A stretch of 64,000 bases of DNA from Streptosporangium sp. NBC_01755 (GCF_035917995.1 NZ_CP109131.1:5766001-5830000), one strand, 5' to 3'. Shown: positions 42,975 through 51,645, counted from the first letter of the stretch. Notes: generated from the letters alone by a model not told the origin. A program made the numbers and translations.

Positions 42975-43763
42975 TCAGGACACCCGGGACGGTCCGGCGG
43001 TCCAGGTGTCGCAGGCGGCGGGGGAGAGCGCGCGGTAGCCGCGTTCGAACCAGCGGACCCGGTTGGCGCCGCTGCCGTGGGTGCGGCGCTCACCCTCGTC
43101 ACCGCTGGCGCGGAGCTTCTCGGACAGTGCCTTCCAGTCCTGCTCGGTACGCGGCAGGGAGTCCCGTACGCTGCCCAGGAACACCCCCGACAGGCAGTCG
43201 GCCTGGAGCTCGTAGCGGCGGCGGAGTTCGAACTGGTGGGGGAGGTCGGCGCGGGCGCGCCTCTCGAAGTGGTCCCTGACGCCGGTGAGGTTCTGCAGGT
43301 GGTGGCCGTACTCGTGGGCCGCCACCTTGAAGGGGTACAGGTCGGTGCGGTCCTCGATCCAGGCATCGGTGAGTGGGAACACCAGCGTGGCCCGTTCCGT
43401 GCAGTAGAAGGCGTCCGCGCCTTGGGGCCAGGGTATTCCGCAGACACGTCGCGCGGGTTCGGAGTAGAGGCGGACCGTGGGCGTGCGGAACCGCAGCCCG
43501 GCCCGAGCGAAGTGGGCGGACCACGAGGTGTTCAGACATCTCATGACCGCGAGGAGATACTCGCCCGGCTGTGGAATACCTCGGTCGATGAGCGGCGGCT
43601 CCGGGCACGAGGTGACCGCCAGCCTGCCGGACTTCAGCAACGAGGGCTTGGGCGCGGAGGCCTGCGCGATTCCGGCGGGCAGGATGGCAAGACACACGGC
43701 GGCCAGGAGAGCCCACCGCCGGAGAGATCGCCGGGAAGCGGTGCTTGGGGGGACGAAGCGCAT
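42975..43763 (-). CDS. Secreted neutral zinc metallopeptidase (YpfJ-like)
   Basis: 262 residues. A signal peptide (RRWALLAAVCLAILPAGIAQ, then ASA) targets it for export. The zinc-binding HExxH is in FKVAAHEYGHHLQNLTG and the third ligand region is ELQADCLSGVFLGSV. Preceding DAFYCTERATLVFP is also typical of the family (zn_peptidase, YpfJ). Exported peptidase of unknown target. Four cysteines could form disulfides. Confidence 0.9.
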   Translation of the reverse strand: MRFVPPSTASRRSLRRWALLAAVCLAILPAGIAQASAPKPSLLKSGRLAVTSCPEPPLIDRGIPQPGEYLLAVMRCLNTSWSAHFARAGLRFRTPTVRLYSEPARRVCGIPWPQGADAFYCTERATLVFPLTDAWIEDRTDLYPFKVAAHEYGHHLQNLTGVRDHFERRARADLPHQFELRRRYELQADCLSGVFLGSVRDSLPRTEQDWKALSEKLRASGDEGERRTHGSGANRVRWFERGYRALSPAACDTWTAGPSRVS

Positions 43764-43823
43764 GATCGGACAGCTTAGAACTCCCGGTGCCTTCGCTGTG
43801 CACGCGGCTCGCGAGAGCAGCGA

Positions 43824-44300
43824 TCAGCGCGTTGAGGCGCTGTCCCACCCTCGCGCCGTCAAACTCACCTCGTCCGCAGCCTGGCGGACGTTCCCCGGCG
43901 GCACGCCGAAGGTCCGTTTGAACGCCCGGCAGAACGCCGCCTCGGACTGGTAGCCGAAGCGGCGGGCGACCGCCGAGAGCGGCTCCGCTGTCCGCCGAAG
44001 GTGCGTACGGGCCAGTTGCATGCGCCAGTGGGCGAGATAGCGCATGGCGGACTCGCCGACCAGGTCGGTGAAGCGCGCTGAGAAGGCCGAGCGCGACATG
44101 CCGACCTCCTGCGCGAGCGAGGCGACGCTCCACTGCCGTTCGGGCGCGCGGTGGATCAACGCGAGCGCCCGCCCCACCTGCTCGTCGCGCAGGGCGGCCA
44201 GCCAGCCCTGGTTCGCCTCGGGCGCCGAGTCGAGCCAGGAACGGATCGCCTGGATGACGAGGATGTCGGCGAGCCGGGTGATGACGGTCTCGCCACCGCC
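43824..44300 (-). pseudogene. AraC-family regulator, 5'-truncated
   Basis: From about 44300 leftward the frame reads GGGETVITRLADILVIQAIR, WLAALRDEQVGRALALIH, then the HTH (WSVASLAQEVGMSRSAFSAR, AVARRFGYQSEAAFCRAFKR) to the stop at 43824. This is the last ~160 residues of a cupin-type AraC regulator. The first ~150 residues normally forming the cupin sensor are absent, and the homology stops ~50 bases before the end of the NACHT gene. There is no convincing start; a GTG at 44177 would produce only the HTH part. So the gene appears cut by arrival of the NACHT locus. Confidence 0.8.
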
Positions 44301-44352
44301 TGTGACATACGCGGGACGGATCGACGAGATCGTGCCGGGGAACGACGGCCTG

Positions 44353-46527
44353 CTACGGGGCGAGCCTGGCCGGACGAACTTTCACGCCGGGAAGCTTCGT
44401 CAGCGGGCTCAGGTCGGCGACCGGTGTGTTGGAGAGGTCGAGCCAGCGCAGGCGCGGCAGCCTGGCCAACGGGGTCAGGTCGGTGACGGCGGTGTCGGCA
44501 AGGCTGATCGCTTCGAGCCGGTCCGGGAGGCCGTCGAGTTCTACCAGCGCCTTCAGCGTGTCGGAGTCGGCTTCGCGGGGCAGCCGCAGGTTCCGAAGGC
44601 CGGTGATCAGGCGGAGTGTGGGCAGCGCGGAGACGTGGGGAAGGTCGAGCCAGGTCGTGTCGAGGGCCGCGTCACCCAGCACCTCGCGGGCGTAGCGTTC
44701 GTAGCCACGGACCCGGCACCAGCCCGCGGCCAGTTCCCGCTGGATCCCGGGGTCGTCGACGTAACGGAACCGGCTGAGGAGAGGGACCGCCTGGTCGGCA
44801 TCGATCAGTGCCGCGGTGCGGATGACGGCCGGTGCCATGGCGTTCGTGACGGAGCCCGACCACGCCACGTCCGTGAGAAGGTCGAGAACGAAGTCCCCGG
44901 CCTCGGCGAGTTCGTCGGCTTCGCCGAGGTCGCGAGGTGGCAGGAACTCCCGGACCGTGGAACGGATCTGGTCGGCGAGTTCCGGGCACCCATCGGGGGG
45001 AAGGTCCGCGATGCACGCGGCCGCCAGCAGCCACAGCCGACGATGGTTACTGCGACTTCTCCTGGCCCGGTCGACCAGCCTCGACAGCACCCGCCAGGAA
45101 TCGCGCTCCGCCTCCTGCTCGACCGCCATGATCACTACTTCCTGGTAGGCGGGCAGGTGAGCGTGGCTGACGAGGTGCCCGTGGTGCATCTGGTCCAGGA
45201 ACTCCTGGGCGGCCAGATAATCCTGGAACCCGGGGAACCGGAATCCAACACGTTCTCCGTCGACGAGTTCCAACAGGCCGGTCTGCTCCATCATGAGCTG
45301 GAGCGTGTGCCCTGCGGAGAGAGCCCCCTCATGCGTCACCCGGTCGATCAGTCTGACCGCTGTCCGTCGCGGGAGCGTGTCCTCGCCCTCTACGACCAGC
45401 CAGTGGGCAAGCGGCGCGAGCAGCCGGTGCCAGTCCGACCTTTTGCGGATGGACCGCCCTACGTCCCGGCGCTCGACCAGGAAGTCGACGAGAGCGCTCC
45501 TGCGGAAGATCTTTGAACGCGAGTCGCACAGCTCGTTCCCCCTGAGATGCTGCGCGCTGAGGATCGCGCACATCAGCGGTGACCTGGCCAGCCGTGCGAG
45601 ATCACGGCGCGCCGCCAGCTCGCCCTTCAGGCGTTGTCCTGACTCCCACACCTGGCCGGGGGAGTAGGTATGGGCCCCTTCGGCCACGGCAAGGTGCCAG
45701 CGATCGATGAAGCCGTCCACCTGAGTAGGCGTCATCGGCTCCAGTCTCGCAGTCACGAAGTCGTTGGCTCGTAACTGCTCGCGCCAGGCTTCGTTGATGG
45801 CGGCGGGCCTCGAGGTCAGGACATAGGACGCCGTGGGGTAATAGGCGAGGAGTTGTTTCAGCCATTCAAGGACCGCTGGACGATCCTTGTCGGATATCTC
45901 GTCGATACCATCCAGAAAGACCATTCCCCGGCCGTGCTCCAGGAGGTCGGCTACCCAACGGTCAGGCTTGCTGCCGGCGATGGTGTCGGCGACGGCCGCC
46001 ACGAACTCCTCCACCTGGGGAAGGCGCAGGCGTTTTTCCCCGTCGTGGCAGCCGCGCATCTTGATCAAGAATGGCACCAGCGCCGGGGATTCGTCCCCTT
46101 CCCGGAGTAGTTCTCCATGAAGGCCGCGAATGGCCAGATGGCGCAGCGCGGTGGTTTTCCCGGAGCCGGCGTGGCCCTCCAGCAGCAGGCGGCGCCTGCC
46201 GGTGACGACGTCCTCAACGCGTAGACCGCTCCCGTTGAGGGCGGGGCCCTCTCTCGTTTTCTGGAGCGAAAGATTCATATAGGCGGAGCTCAGCCGGTAA
46301 TTGCGCAGTTCCCAGGGCAGCTCGTCCACGCCCCAGAGTTCAATGCGGTCCAGGAGGTGGAGGACACCACGGCGGAATTGAGCTTCGAACTCCCGGGCCC
46401 GGGCTGTCCGCGCCTCGTCGCCAGCGTAAAAAATGATGTTTCCATAAACATCGCGAGCCTGGACAACGTTGCTGTGCGCGGCGCTGCCGATCTTGTTGTG
46501 CACGCCTTCGGATCCGGAACCGCTCAT
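44353..46527 (-). CDS. NLR-like NACHT-LRR protein with N-terminal QARDVYG motif
   Basis: 724 residues from the ATG at 46527. Residues 19-33 read SNVVQARDVYGNIIF, the RHIM/PP-like motif common at the start of actinobacterial NLRs. The NACHT ATPase has Walker A LLLEGHAGSGKTTALRHLA (K124), Walker B GMVFLDGIDEISD and SYVLTSRPAAINE. The C-terminus has leucine-rich repeats: LRLITGLRNLRLP, LEAISLADTAVTDLTPLARL, LRWLDLSNTPVADLSPLTKL. Bacterial NACHT proteins are known phage-defence factors; LRRs would be the sensor. No intact effector is adjacent. It is divergent from a truncated membrane gene 65 bases away. The open frame upstream of 46527 is Arg/Ser/Pro-rich and lacks similarity. No clear ribosome site precedes the ATG. 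Confidence 0.88.
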   Translation of the reverse strand: MSGSGSEGVHNKIGSAAHSNVVQARDVYGNIIFYAGDEARTARAREFEAQFRRGVLHLLDRIELWGVDELPWELRNYRLSSAYMNLSLQKTREGPALNGSGLRVEDVVTGRRRLLLEGHAGSGKTTALRHLAIRGLHGELLREGDESPALVPFLIKMRGCHDGEKRLRLPQVEEFVAAVADTIAGSKPDRWVADLLEHGRGMVFLDGIDEISDKDRPAVLEWLKQLLAYYPTASYVLTSRPAAINEAWREQLRANDFVTARLEPMTPTQVDGFIDRWHLAVAEGAHTYSPGQVWESGQRLKGELAARRDLARLARSPLMCAILSAQHLRGNELCDSRSKIFRRSALVDFLVERRDVGRSIRKRSDWHRLLAPLAHWLVVEGEDTLPRRTAVRLIDRVTHEGALSAGHTLQLMMEQTGLLELVDGERVGFRFPGFQDYLAAQEFLDQMHHGHLVSHAHLPAYQEVVIMAVEQEAERDSWRVLSRLVDRARRSRSNHRRLWLLAAACIADLPPDGCPELADQIRSTVREFLPPRDLGEADELAEAGDFVLDLLTDVAWSGSVTNAMAPAVIRTAALIDADQAVPLLSRFRYVDDPGIQRELAAGWCRVRGYERYAREVLGDAALDTTWLDLPHVSALPTLRLITGLRNLRLPREADSDTLKALVELDGLPDRLEAISLADTAVTDLTPLARLPRLRWLDLSNTPVADLSPLTKLPGVKVRPARLAP

Positions 46528-46592
46528 GGGTTGAGGGTACGCTCTGTGCCGTCCGGCTTCCGGAAATTCCGGATCTGAATGAAGATAGCGGT

Positions 46593-46754
46593 ATGTCGGA
46601 AAAGGCGCAGGTCTGGTGTGGCGCGATCGTGGCATTCGCCGTTCTCGTGGGACTTGGCGTTTACTTCCTCTCCGTTGGCCTGGACAGGGCGGACAAGATC
46701 GCGAGTGTGATCGGCCCTCACGCGGCGCCGAGTGCCCGTTCGAAGACGCGGTAG
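46593..46754 (+). pseudogene. Truncated small membrane protein (NLR-associated type)
   Basis: 53 codons. VWCGAIVAFAVLVGLGVYFL is a membrane span, followed by SVGLDRADKIASVIG, a sequence I know from small actinobacterial two-span proteins that often end in a RHIM-like QxxxVxG tail and sit by NLR genes. Here similarity ends at 46713 where the frame runs into the 3' end of the macro-domain gene and stops at 46754. The second span and tail are missing, so the NLR's likely partner has lost its effector/motif part. Confidence 0.6.
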
Positions 46755-47230
46755 GCGTCCGGAGTGAACAGCACGAACCGCAGGTCCGTGACCTGTGTCG
46801 GTGCGGTGCGTACGGTGCCGAGCGCGATGCGGGCGGCGTCGCCGACGGGCCAGCTGTAGACCCCGGTGGATATCGCGGGGAACGCGACACTGGTCGCGCC
46901 CAGCTCGTCGGCGACCCGGAGCGACTCCCGGTAGCAGGAGGCCAGCAGGTGCGAGCGGTCCTCGGTGGCGGAGAAGACGGGGCCGACGGTGTGGATGACC
47001 CAGCGGGCCGGTAGGTCGCCCGCGGTGGTGGCCACGGCCTGGCCGGTCGGGAGCCCCTTGCCGTAGTGCGAGGCGCGCAGGTCGCGGCAGGCGGCCAGGA
47101 TCGCGGGGCCGCCGCGCCGGTGGATGGCTCCGTCGACCCCGCCGCCTCCCAGCAGCGAGGAGTTGGCGGCGTTGACGACGGCGTCGACCTGCTGCGCGGT
47201 GATGTCCCCCTGGACCAGCGTGACCTGCAT
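46718..47230 (-). CDS. Macro-domain protein (O-acetyl-ADP-ribose deacetylase-like)
   Basis: About 170 residues from the ATG at 47230. LVQGDITAQQVDAVVNAANS, LLGGGGVDGAIHRRGGPAI and AFPAISTGVYSWP form the ADP-ribose-binding loops of the YmdB/MacroD type. It probably removes ADP-ribose from acetyl-ADP-ribose or proteins/nucleic acids. Macro proteins also serve in toxin-antitoxin and anti-phage pathways, so its place next to an NLR is notable, but no ART toxin is seen here. The frame begins at 47266; the later ATG matches the family start. Confidence 0.92.
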   Translation of the reverse strand: MQVTLVQGDITAQQVDAVVNAANSSLLGGGGVDGAIHRRGGPAILAACRDLRASHYGKGLPTGQAVATTAGDLPARWVIHTVGPVFSATEDRSHLLASCYRESLRVADELGATSVAFPAISTGVYSWPVGDAARIALGTVRTAPTQVTDLRFVLFTPDAYRVFERALGAA

Positions 47231-47430
47231 GAGGTTGTGACCTTTCGCGATAGTTGGCCTTTGCATCGAGGAACTTCTCGGCGTACTCCTCCAGCAACGA
47301 ACCCACTGTCACCACCGCCTCACACGCTTGTACCCACGGTAGAAGGCGGTTCTCCGATCAAACAGTCCCGACCATAAAAGCCCAGCTCAGGCACTCACTG
47401 ATGGCCACGGCTGACTCCTTGAGGTCAGTG
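47231..47430. other. Intergenic region
   Basis: 200 bases upstream of the macro-domain gene and downstream of the DUF4189 gene (both on the minus strand). It should hold the macro gene promoter. No gene or repeat supported. Confidence 0.35.
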
Positions 47431-47838
47431 CTATCGCGAGGTGCATTGATAGACGACCCAGCGGCCGCCGCCCGCATTGGCGATAGCGTTCCTTTTCGCC
47501 CTGGCGGGTGTGCTCCCCCTGCCGCCCCAGTAGACGTTTCTCTTGGAATTGTAGGCGACAGCGCCACAACCGTTGACGAAGGTGGTAAGGACTTTGCAGC
47601 TGGAGCGGCCGCACGTCCTCAGTGCCCGCTGTCTGGCGGCAGCCGCTGTTCTGTAGTCCCAGGACCTGCCGATACGGCCGTCCCGTGCCACGGCAATGGC
47701 GCCGTAATAGTAACGTGCCGCACTTTCCCCCGTGGTGGCCGCGGTAGCCGCAGTAGCTGCGGGGGACGCCGTGGCCAGCATCCCGCTCGCCATGAAGGCG
47801 CAAGCGGCGATGGCAGTGAGTTTCTTGCCTAACTGCAT
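47431..47838 (-). CDS. Secreted DUF4189-domain protein
   Basis: 135 residues from an ATG with AGGAAAC upstream. A signal peptide (KKLTAIAACAFMASGMLATA) is followed by the DUF4189 domain: YYYGAIAVARDGRIGRSWDY, ARQRALRTCGRSSCKVLTTF and VNGCGAVAYNSKRNVYWGGR. Three or four cysteines probably form disulfides. The domain occurs in secreted or surface proteins of actinobacteria and proteobacteria; its function is unknown. The annotated start excludes an upstream in-frame extension to 47886. Confidence 0.85.
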   Translation of the reverse strand: MQLGKKLTAIAACAFMASGMLATASPAATAATAATTGESAARYYYGAIAVARDGRIGRSWDYRTAAAARQRALRTCGRSSCKVLTTFVNGCGAVAYNSKRNVYWGGRGSTPARAKRNAIANAGGGRWVVYQCTSR

Positions 47839-47932
47839 GGTGTTTCCTCTTCGTATGATTCCAGGGGTGACTCCTGGCCCCACCACCGTGGCCCGGAACT
47901 CCTATAGTGACGGTGAGTCGCCACTCGGTTAA

Positions 47933-48670
47933 TCAGCCGGCCGGCTGGAACTGATAGTTAACTCTTTGATTATCGCACTTCTGGCGAGCTAAATCGCGCG
48001 GCTTCTCACCTGGCCGGACGGTGTACATGGCCTCGCTGATGACGCCGGGCAGCGCGCCCCCCTTGGTGCCGATGAGGAGTGTGCGGGGGTCGGCGCCGGG
48101 CTGGCGCATCGGCCACTCCAGGTGCTTGCTCGCCGTCTTGTCCTTCCTGAGTCCGGTGAGCACTTCGCGCAGCACGCCAGGTTCGACGCGGGTCACGGTT
48201 TCGGCCCAGGCGGCCTGCCGGGCAAAGCCGGGGAGCGTGGGCCGCACCTGCTTACCGGCCTTGACGTAGTTCTTCAGGCAGACGTCGGCGGGCAACGCGC
48301 AGCCGCCGAAGGCGCGTAGCATCTCGCCGTTGACGGTACCGACGCCAGTCTGCGCGATCTTGCGCAGTGCGCCGGGGCCGAGGCGGTCGCGCAGCAGGTC
48401 GGCGGCGGCGTTGTCACTCTCCTCGATCATGGCGGAGACGACCTGGTCGAGCGTGACGGTCGCACCGGGCTTGAGCCGTTTGAGCGCCGCTTCGTGGGCG
48501 CCACCATCGGTGCCGGGCAGGTGGTAGGCGTTCCACTTTTGGGGCTGACGGGTAGTGGCCGCGGTCGCTGCCTGATGATGAGCGTCGACCGCCGACCCGT
48601 GAGGCGATGATCCGCCGGGCGCCTCACCCGCGGTCGGTACGCGGTACGGCTGGAACACCTGCTCGGCCAC
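47933..48670 (-). pseudogene. Beta-lactamase-like serine hydrolase lacking its catalytic SxxK region
   Basis: About 245 codons. The SDN-type motif (VSAMIEESDNAAADLLRDRL) and the KTG-like LLIGTKGGALPGVI are retained, as in class A beta-lactamase-fold serine hydrolases. The region that should hold the SxxK nucleophile, about 60 residues before SDN, reads as a Gly/Ser/Ala-rich stretch (GGSSPHGSAVDAHHQAATAA) without SxxK or a signal peptide. The gene is in the same frame as the PEP-synthase-like gene upstream, separated only by that gene's TGA and ~14 codons. So its 5' end was probably lost and the product should be inactive. Confidence 0.65.
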
Positions 48671-48712
48671 GGAGCGGACGGCGCCGGTGCCCGAAAGCGG
48701 TGACCCCGGAGA

Positions 48713-50830
48713 TCACGGATGCGGCGCCAGCAGTTCGACCGTGCCGCGCTCGCCGTCGACCCGGATCCGGTCGCCGTCGCGCAGGCGCATGGTCGCGTTG
48801 CCGGTGCCGACCACGGCCGGGATCTCCTCGATCCGCAGGAAGAACAGGTCGTCACCGTGGCCGGTGAGCTTCCCGGCCCGCAGGACGAAGGCGCGCAACG
48901 CCCAGAAGGCGCGCATCACCTCCGAGCGGGCCGTCTCCCGGTCGCGGACGATCGCGTTCCACCGCGCCACCCGCTCTCGCGTCTTCGCCACCTTGCCGGG
49001 ATGGCGCTCTCCGAAGCGCCTCCAGGCCGCCTCGTGCGCCTCCCGCTGCCGGTCGAGCAGCGTGCCGGCGTGTCCCCGGGTTTCGGGCATGGCCGCGAGC
49101 TGCGCGTCGATCCACCTCGGGTCCTCGCCGGGACGGGCGATCGAGACCTCGAACTCGTGCGCGCCCCGGTGCCCGTAGACCCCGGCGAACGTCTCCCGGT
49201 CGATCTCCTTCGCGGCGAGCCTCTCCAGGCCGATGATCGTTTCGAGACTGGCCAGTGCCCCGTCGGTGTTGGCGCCGGTGAGCATGGCCTGGGCGTCACG
49301 CTCACCCACGAGCTCGCGCAGCCTGTCGCGGGTCATGACCAGGGCGTTGCCGCCCTGGCGCCCGGCGGCCTCCAGGACCTGGCAGGCCTCCACGAAGTAC
49401 GGCAGCAGCTCGGCCTCCCAGAGCCGGACCAGCTCGTCGGTGGTCGCGGTGGCGGCGGTCCGCTCGCGCAGGGCCGTGCAGCGCTCCCGCGCCGTGGCCA
49501 GGAAGGGGCGCATCCTCCCGGTGTTGACCGCCACCCGCCTGCGCAGGGTGAAGGCGAGCGGCAGCACGCCCTTGACGATCTGCCAGCGCGAGATCGGCAG
49601 CAGCGGCACGTCCAGGCCGGGCGGCAGCTTGCCGAAGACCTGCTCGATCGCGCCGAGCCTGCTCTGCATGCCCATGGCCCGCGCCACCGAGAACGCGATG
49701 CTCAGGTTCATGTAGAAGCGGCCGCCGATGTTGCCGACCACGCTGAAACCGGGCATCTTCGACGCCGACATCGCCTCGCCGATGAAGATCTGCACCAGCG
49801 ACCAGGTACACGGCGTCATCACGTCAGGGATGGCCTCGCGGAGGTTGGTGCCGGTCCACAGGTAGTCACCGGTCAGGCTGTCGTTCCACTCCTCGACCCG
49901 CTGCCTGAGCCGGGTGATCGGGCGGGCCTGCAGGACGAGGAACGCCCCGTCGCGCCTGGCCCACTCCACGTCCATGGCCGTCCCGTACAGCTTCTCGATC
50001 TCCGTCGCGAGCCGGGCGAGCAGCAGGGCCTGCTCGCGGTCGAGCACGCGACGGCGGCGCAGTTCCTCGGGCACGGGTTCCGCACGCGTGCCGCCGGGCG
50101 TGCGGACCGTCATGACGGTCTTGTCGCCGATGTGCTCCTCGGCTATCTCCCCGTCGGCTCCGGCCGCTTTGCCGACGACGACGGTGTCGGGCGTCACCTG
50201 CCCGCCCACGAGGGCCTCGCCCAGCCCCCAGGAGGCATTGATCACGACCTGGTCGCGCGCGCCGGTGAGCGGGTTCGCGGTGAACAGGACGCCCGCCGCG
50301 TCGGCCTCCACCAGCTCCTGCACCACCACGGCCAGCGCCACGCCGTCGTGCGGTACGCCGTTCGCCGCCCGGTAGGCGATGGCACGCGCGGTCCACAGCG
50401 AGGCCCAGCAGCGACTGACCGCGTCCGGCAGGGCGTCGGCGCGGACGTTGAGGTAGGTGTCCTGCTGACCGGCGAACGACATGTCGGGAAGATCCTCGGA
50501 GGTGGCCGACGAGCGCACGGCGACCGGTACGTTCGCGCCGAGCCTCGCGTGGGCCGCGCGGATCTCGGCGGCGGTCTCCGCGGGCATCTGCCGGGCGGCG
50601 AACAGCGCGGCGATGTGCCGGGACGCCTCCTCGGGGGGCATCCCCGATACGGCCGCCATGATCTGGTCGTTCAGGCCGTCGCGCGAGACGAAGTCGAGGT
50701 AGGCGTCGGTGGTGACGTGGAAGCCCCCGGGAACCGGCAGGCCCGCGCGGGCCAGCCGGGCCAGCGAGGCCCCCTTGCCGCCCGCCAGGGCGAGGTCGGC
50801 GGCTTCGTCGTCAAGGGGGAGGGTCTTCAA
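48713..50830 (-). CDS. PEP-synthase/rifampicin-phosphotransferase-like protein, phosphohistidine domain deleted
   Basis: 705 residues. The ATP-grasp N-terminal half is intact: LALAGGKGASLARLARAGLP, VPVAVRSSATSEDLPDMSFA, LFTANPLTGARDQVVINASW and EWARRDGAFLVLQARPITRL. The middle region also looks normal to GHGDDLFFLRIEEI. There the sequence jumps (about 48820) to PAVVGTGNATMRLRDGDRIR, the very end of the C-terminal swivelling domain. The ~130 residues with the catalytic histidine and TxSHxAIVARE-type motif are missing without a frameshift. It may still bind ATP but cannot complete phosphotransfer. It overlaps a TetR gene (ATGA) that probably controls it. Confidence 0.85.
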   Translation of the reverse strand: MKTLPLDDEAADLALAGGKGASLARLARAGLPVPGGFHVTTDAYLDFVSRDGLNDQIMAAVSGMPPEEASRHIAALFAARQMPAETAAEIRAAHARLGANVPVAVRSSATSEDLPDMSFAGQQDTYLNVRADALPDAVSRCWASLWTARAIAYRAANGVPHDGVALAVVVQELVEADAAGVLFTANPLTGARDQVVINASWGLGEALVGGQVTPDTVVVGKAAGADGEIAEEHIGDKTVMTVRTPGGTRAEPVPEELRRRRVLDREQALLLARLATEIEKLYGTAMDVEWARRDGAFLVLQARPITRLRQRVEEWNDSLTGDYLWTGTNLREAIPDVMTPCTWSLVQIFIGEAMSASKMPGFSVVGNIGGRFYMNLSIAFSVARAMGMQSRLGAIEQVFGKLPPGLDVPLLPISRWQIVKGVLPLAFTLRRRVAVNTGRMRPFLATARERCTALRERTAATATTDELVRLWEAELLPYFVEACQVLEAAGRQGGNALVMTRDRLRELVGERDAQAMLTGANTDGALASLETIIGLERLAAKEIDRETFAGVYGHRGAHEFEVSIARPGEDPRWIDAQLAAMPETRGHAGTLLDRQREAHEAAWRRFGERHPGKVAKTRERVARWNAIVRDRETARSEVMRAFWALRAFVLRAGKLTGHGDDLFFLRIEEIPAVVGTGNATMRLRDGDRIRVDGERGTVELLAPHP

Positions 50831-51588
50831 GGCGTACTCTCCTCAGTGCCAAGGGAGACGCGCAGTTTCCGCTGCGCGGCCTCCACAGCGGCGTCGACGT
50901 ACTCCAGGGTGGCCCGCGCCACCGCGCGGGCGTCGGCGGCCGGGACCGGGCCGCCGGGCTCCAGCGCCCTGCCGCCGGCGTCGGCGATCAGCTCCGCCAG
51001 GCGCTCGTCGGCCGGCTGATATCCGGCCGGCATCATCGGCGAGACGCTCAGGAACCCGTACAGGACGGAGACGAGCGTGGTCACGTGCTCGGCGGGCGAC
51101 AGGTCGCTCCGCAGGGCGCCGTGTTCCAGCAGCGTGCCGAAGTAGCCCGGGAAGCCGCCGCCCAGCTCGGCGCCCGCCGGACGGTCCCGCTTCTGGCGGG
51201 TGAGCCTGCCCAGCACCTCCGAGTCGCCCAGGACACTCGCCCGAATCAGGGGCCTGCCCAGGATCTCGGAGGCGAGCAGCCTGAGCAGCTCTCGGAGAGT
51301 GGCGGGGCCTTCTCCGATCCGCCTGCGCACCTCGGTGATCATCTCGACCCGCTCGCGGCGCAGCAGCGCGGTGAACAGCTCCTCGCGGGTCTTCCAGTGC
51401 AGGTAGATCGTGCCCTTGGCGACCCCGGCCTGCCGGGCGATGTCCTCGACGGTGGTCTTGTCGTACCCCCAGCGCAGGACGAGGTCGCCGGCGATGTCCA
51501 GGATGTGGTGCGCTCGGGCGAGCCGCTGCGAGGCGTCCTGTGGCGGCCGCCCCACCCTTCTGGTCCGTGACTCCACGATCCCCACCAT
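50827..51588 (-). CDS. TetR-family transcriptional regulator
   Basis: 253 residues. N-terminal HTH: RAHHILDIAGDLVLRWGYDK, TTVEDIARQAGVAKGTIYLH. The helical ligand domain follows with no recognisable specificity. Its stop overlaps the ATG of the PEP-synthase-like gene, so the pair is one operon and the regulator probably represses it. An inverted repeat 13-36 bases upstream of the start is a plausible operator. No strong ribosome site; the ATG is the best family-like start. Confidence 0.92.
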   Translation of the reverse strand: MVGIVESRTRRVGRPPQDASQRLARAHHILDIAGDLVLRWGYDKTTVEDIARQAGVAKGTIYLHWKTREELFTALLRRERVEMITEVRRRIGEGPATLRELLRLLASEILGRPLIRASVLGDSEVLGRLTRQKRDRPAGAELGGGFPGYFGTLLEHGALRSDLSPAEHVTTLVSVLYGFLSVSPMMPAGYQPADERLAELIADAGGRALEPGGPVPAADARAVARATLEYVDAAVEAAQRKLRVSLGTEESTP

Positions 51589-51600
51589 TTCCCAAAAATT

Positions 51601-51624
51601 TGACCGTATGAGCTTATCTGGTCA
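51601..51624. promoter_or_regulatory. Possible TetR operator
   Basis: TGACC and GGTCA are separated by 14 bases and centred in an AT-rich region just upstream of the tetR start, where a repressor would block transcription. Symmetry is limited to five bases per arm. Confidence 0.45.
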
Positions 51625-51645
51625 TTTAATTGATGGTACATCGCC

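Noticed and set aside
46718-47230. DarTG-type toxin-antitoxin system
   Set aside because: The macro domain is present but no ADP-ribosyltransferase toxin gene adjoins it.
48719-51019. 766-codon plus-strand frame
   Set aside because: Antisense to the PEP-synthase-like gene; Arg/Gly/His-rich and without any motif.
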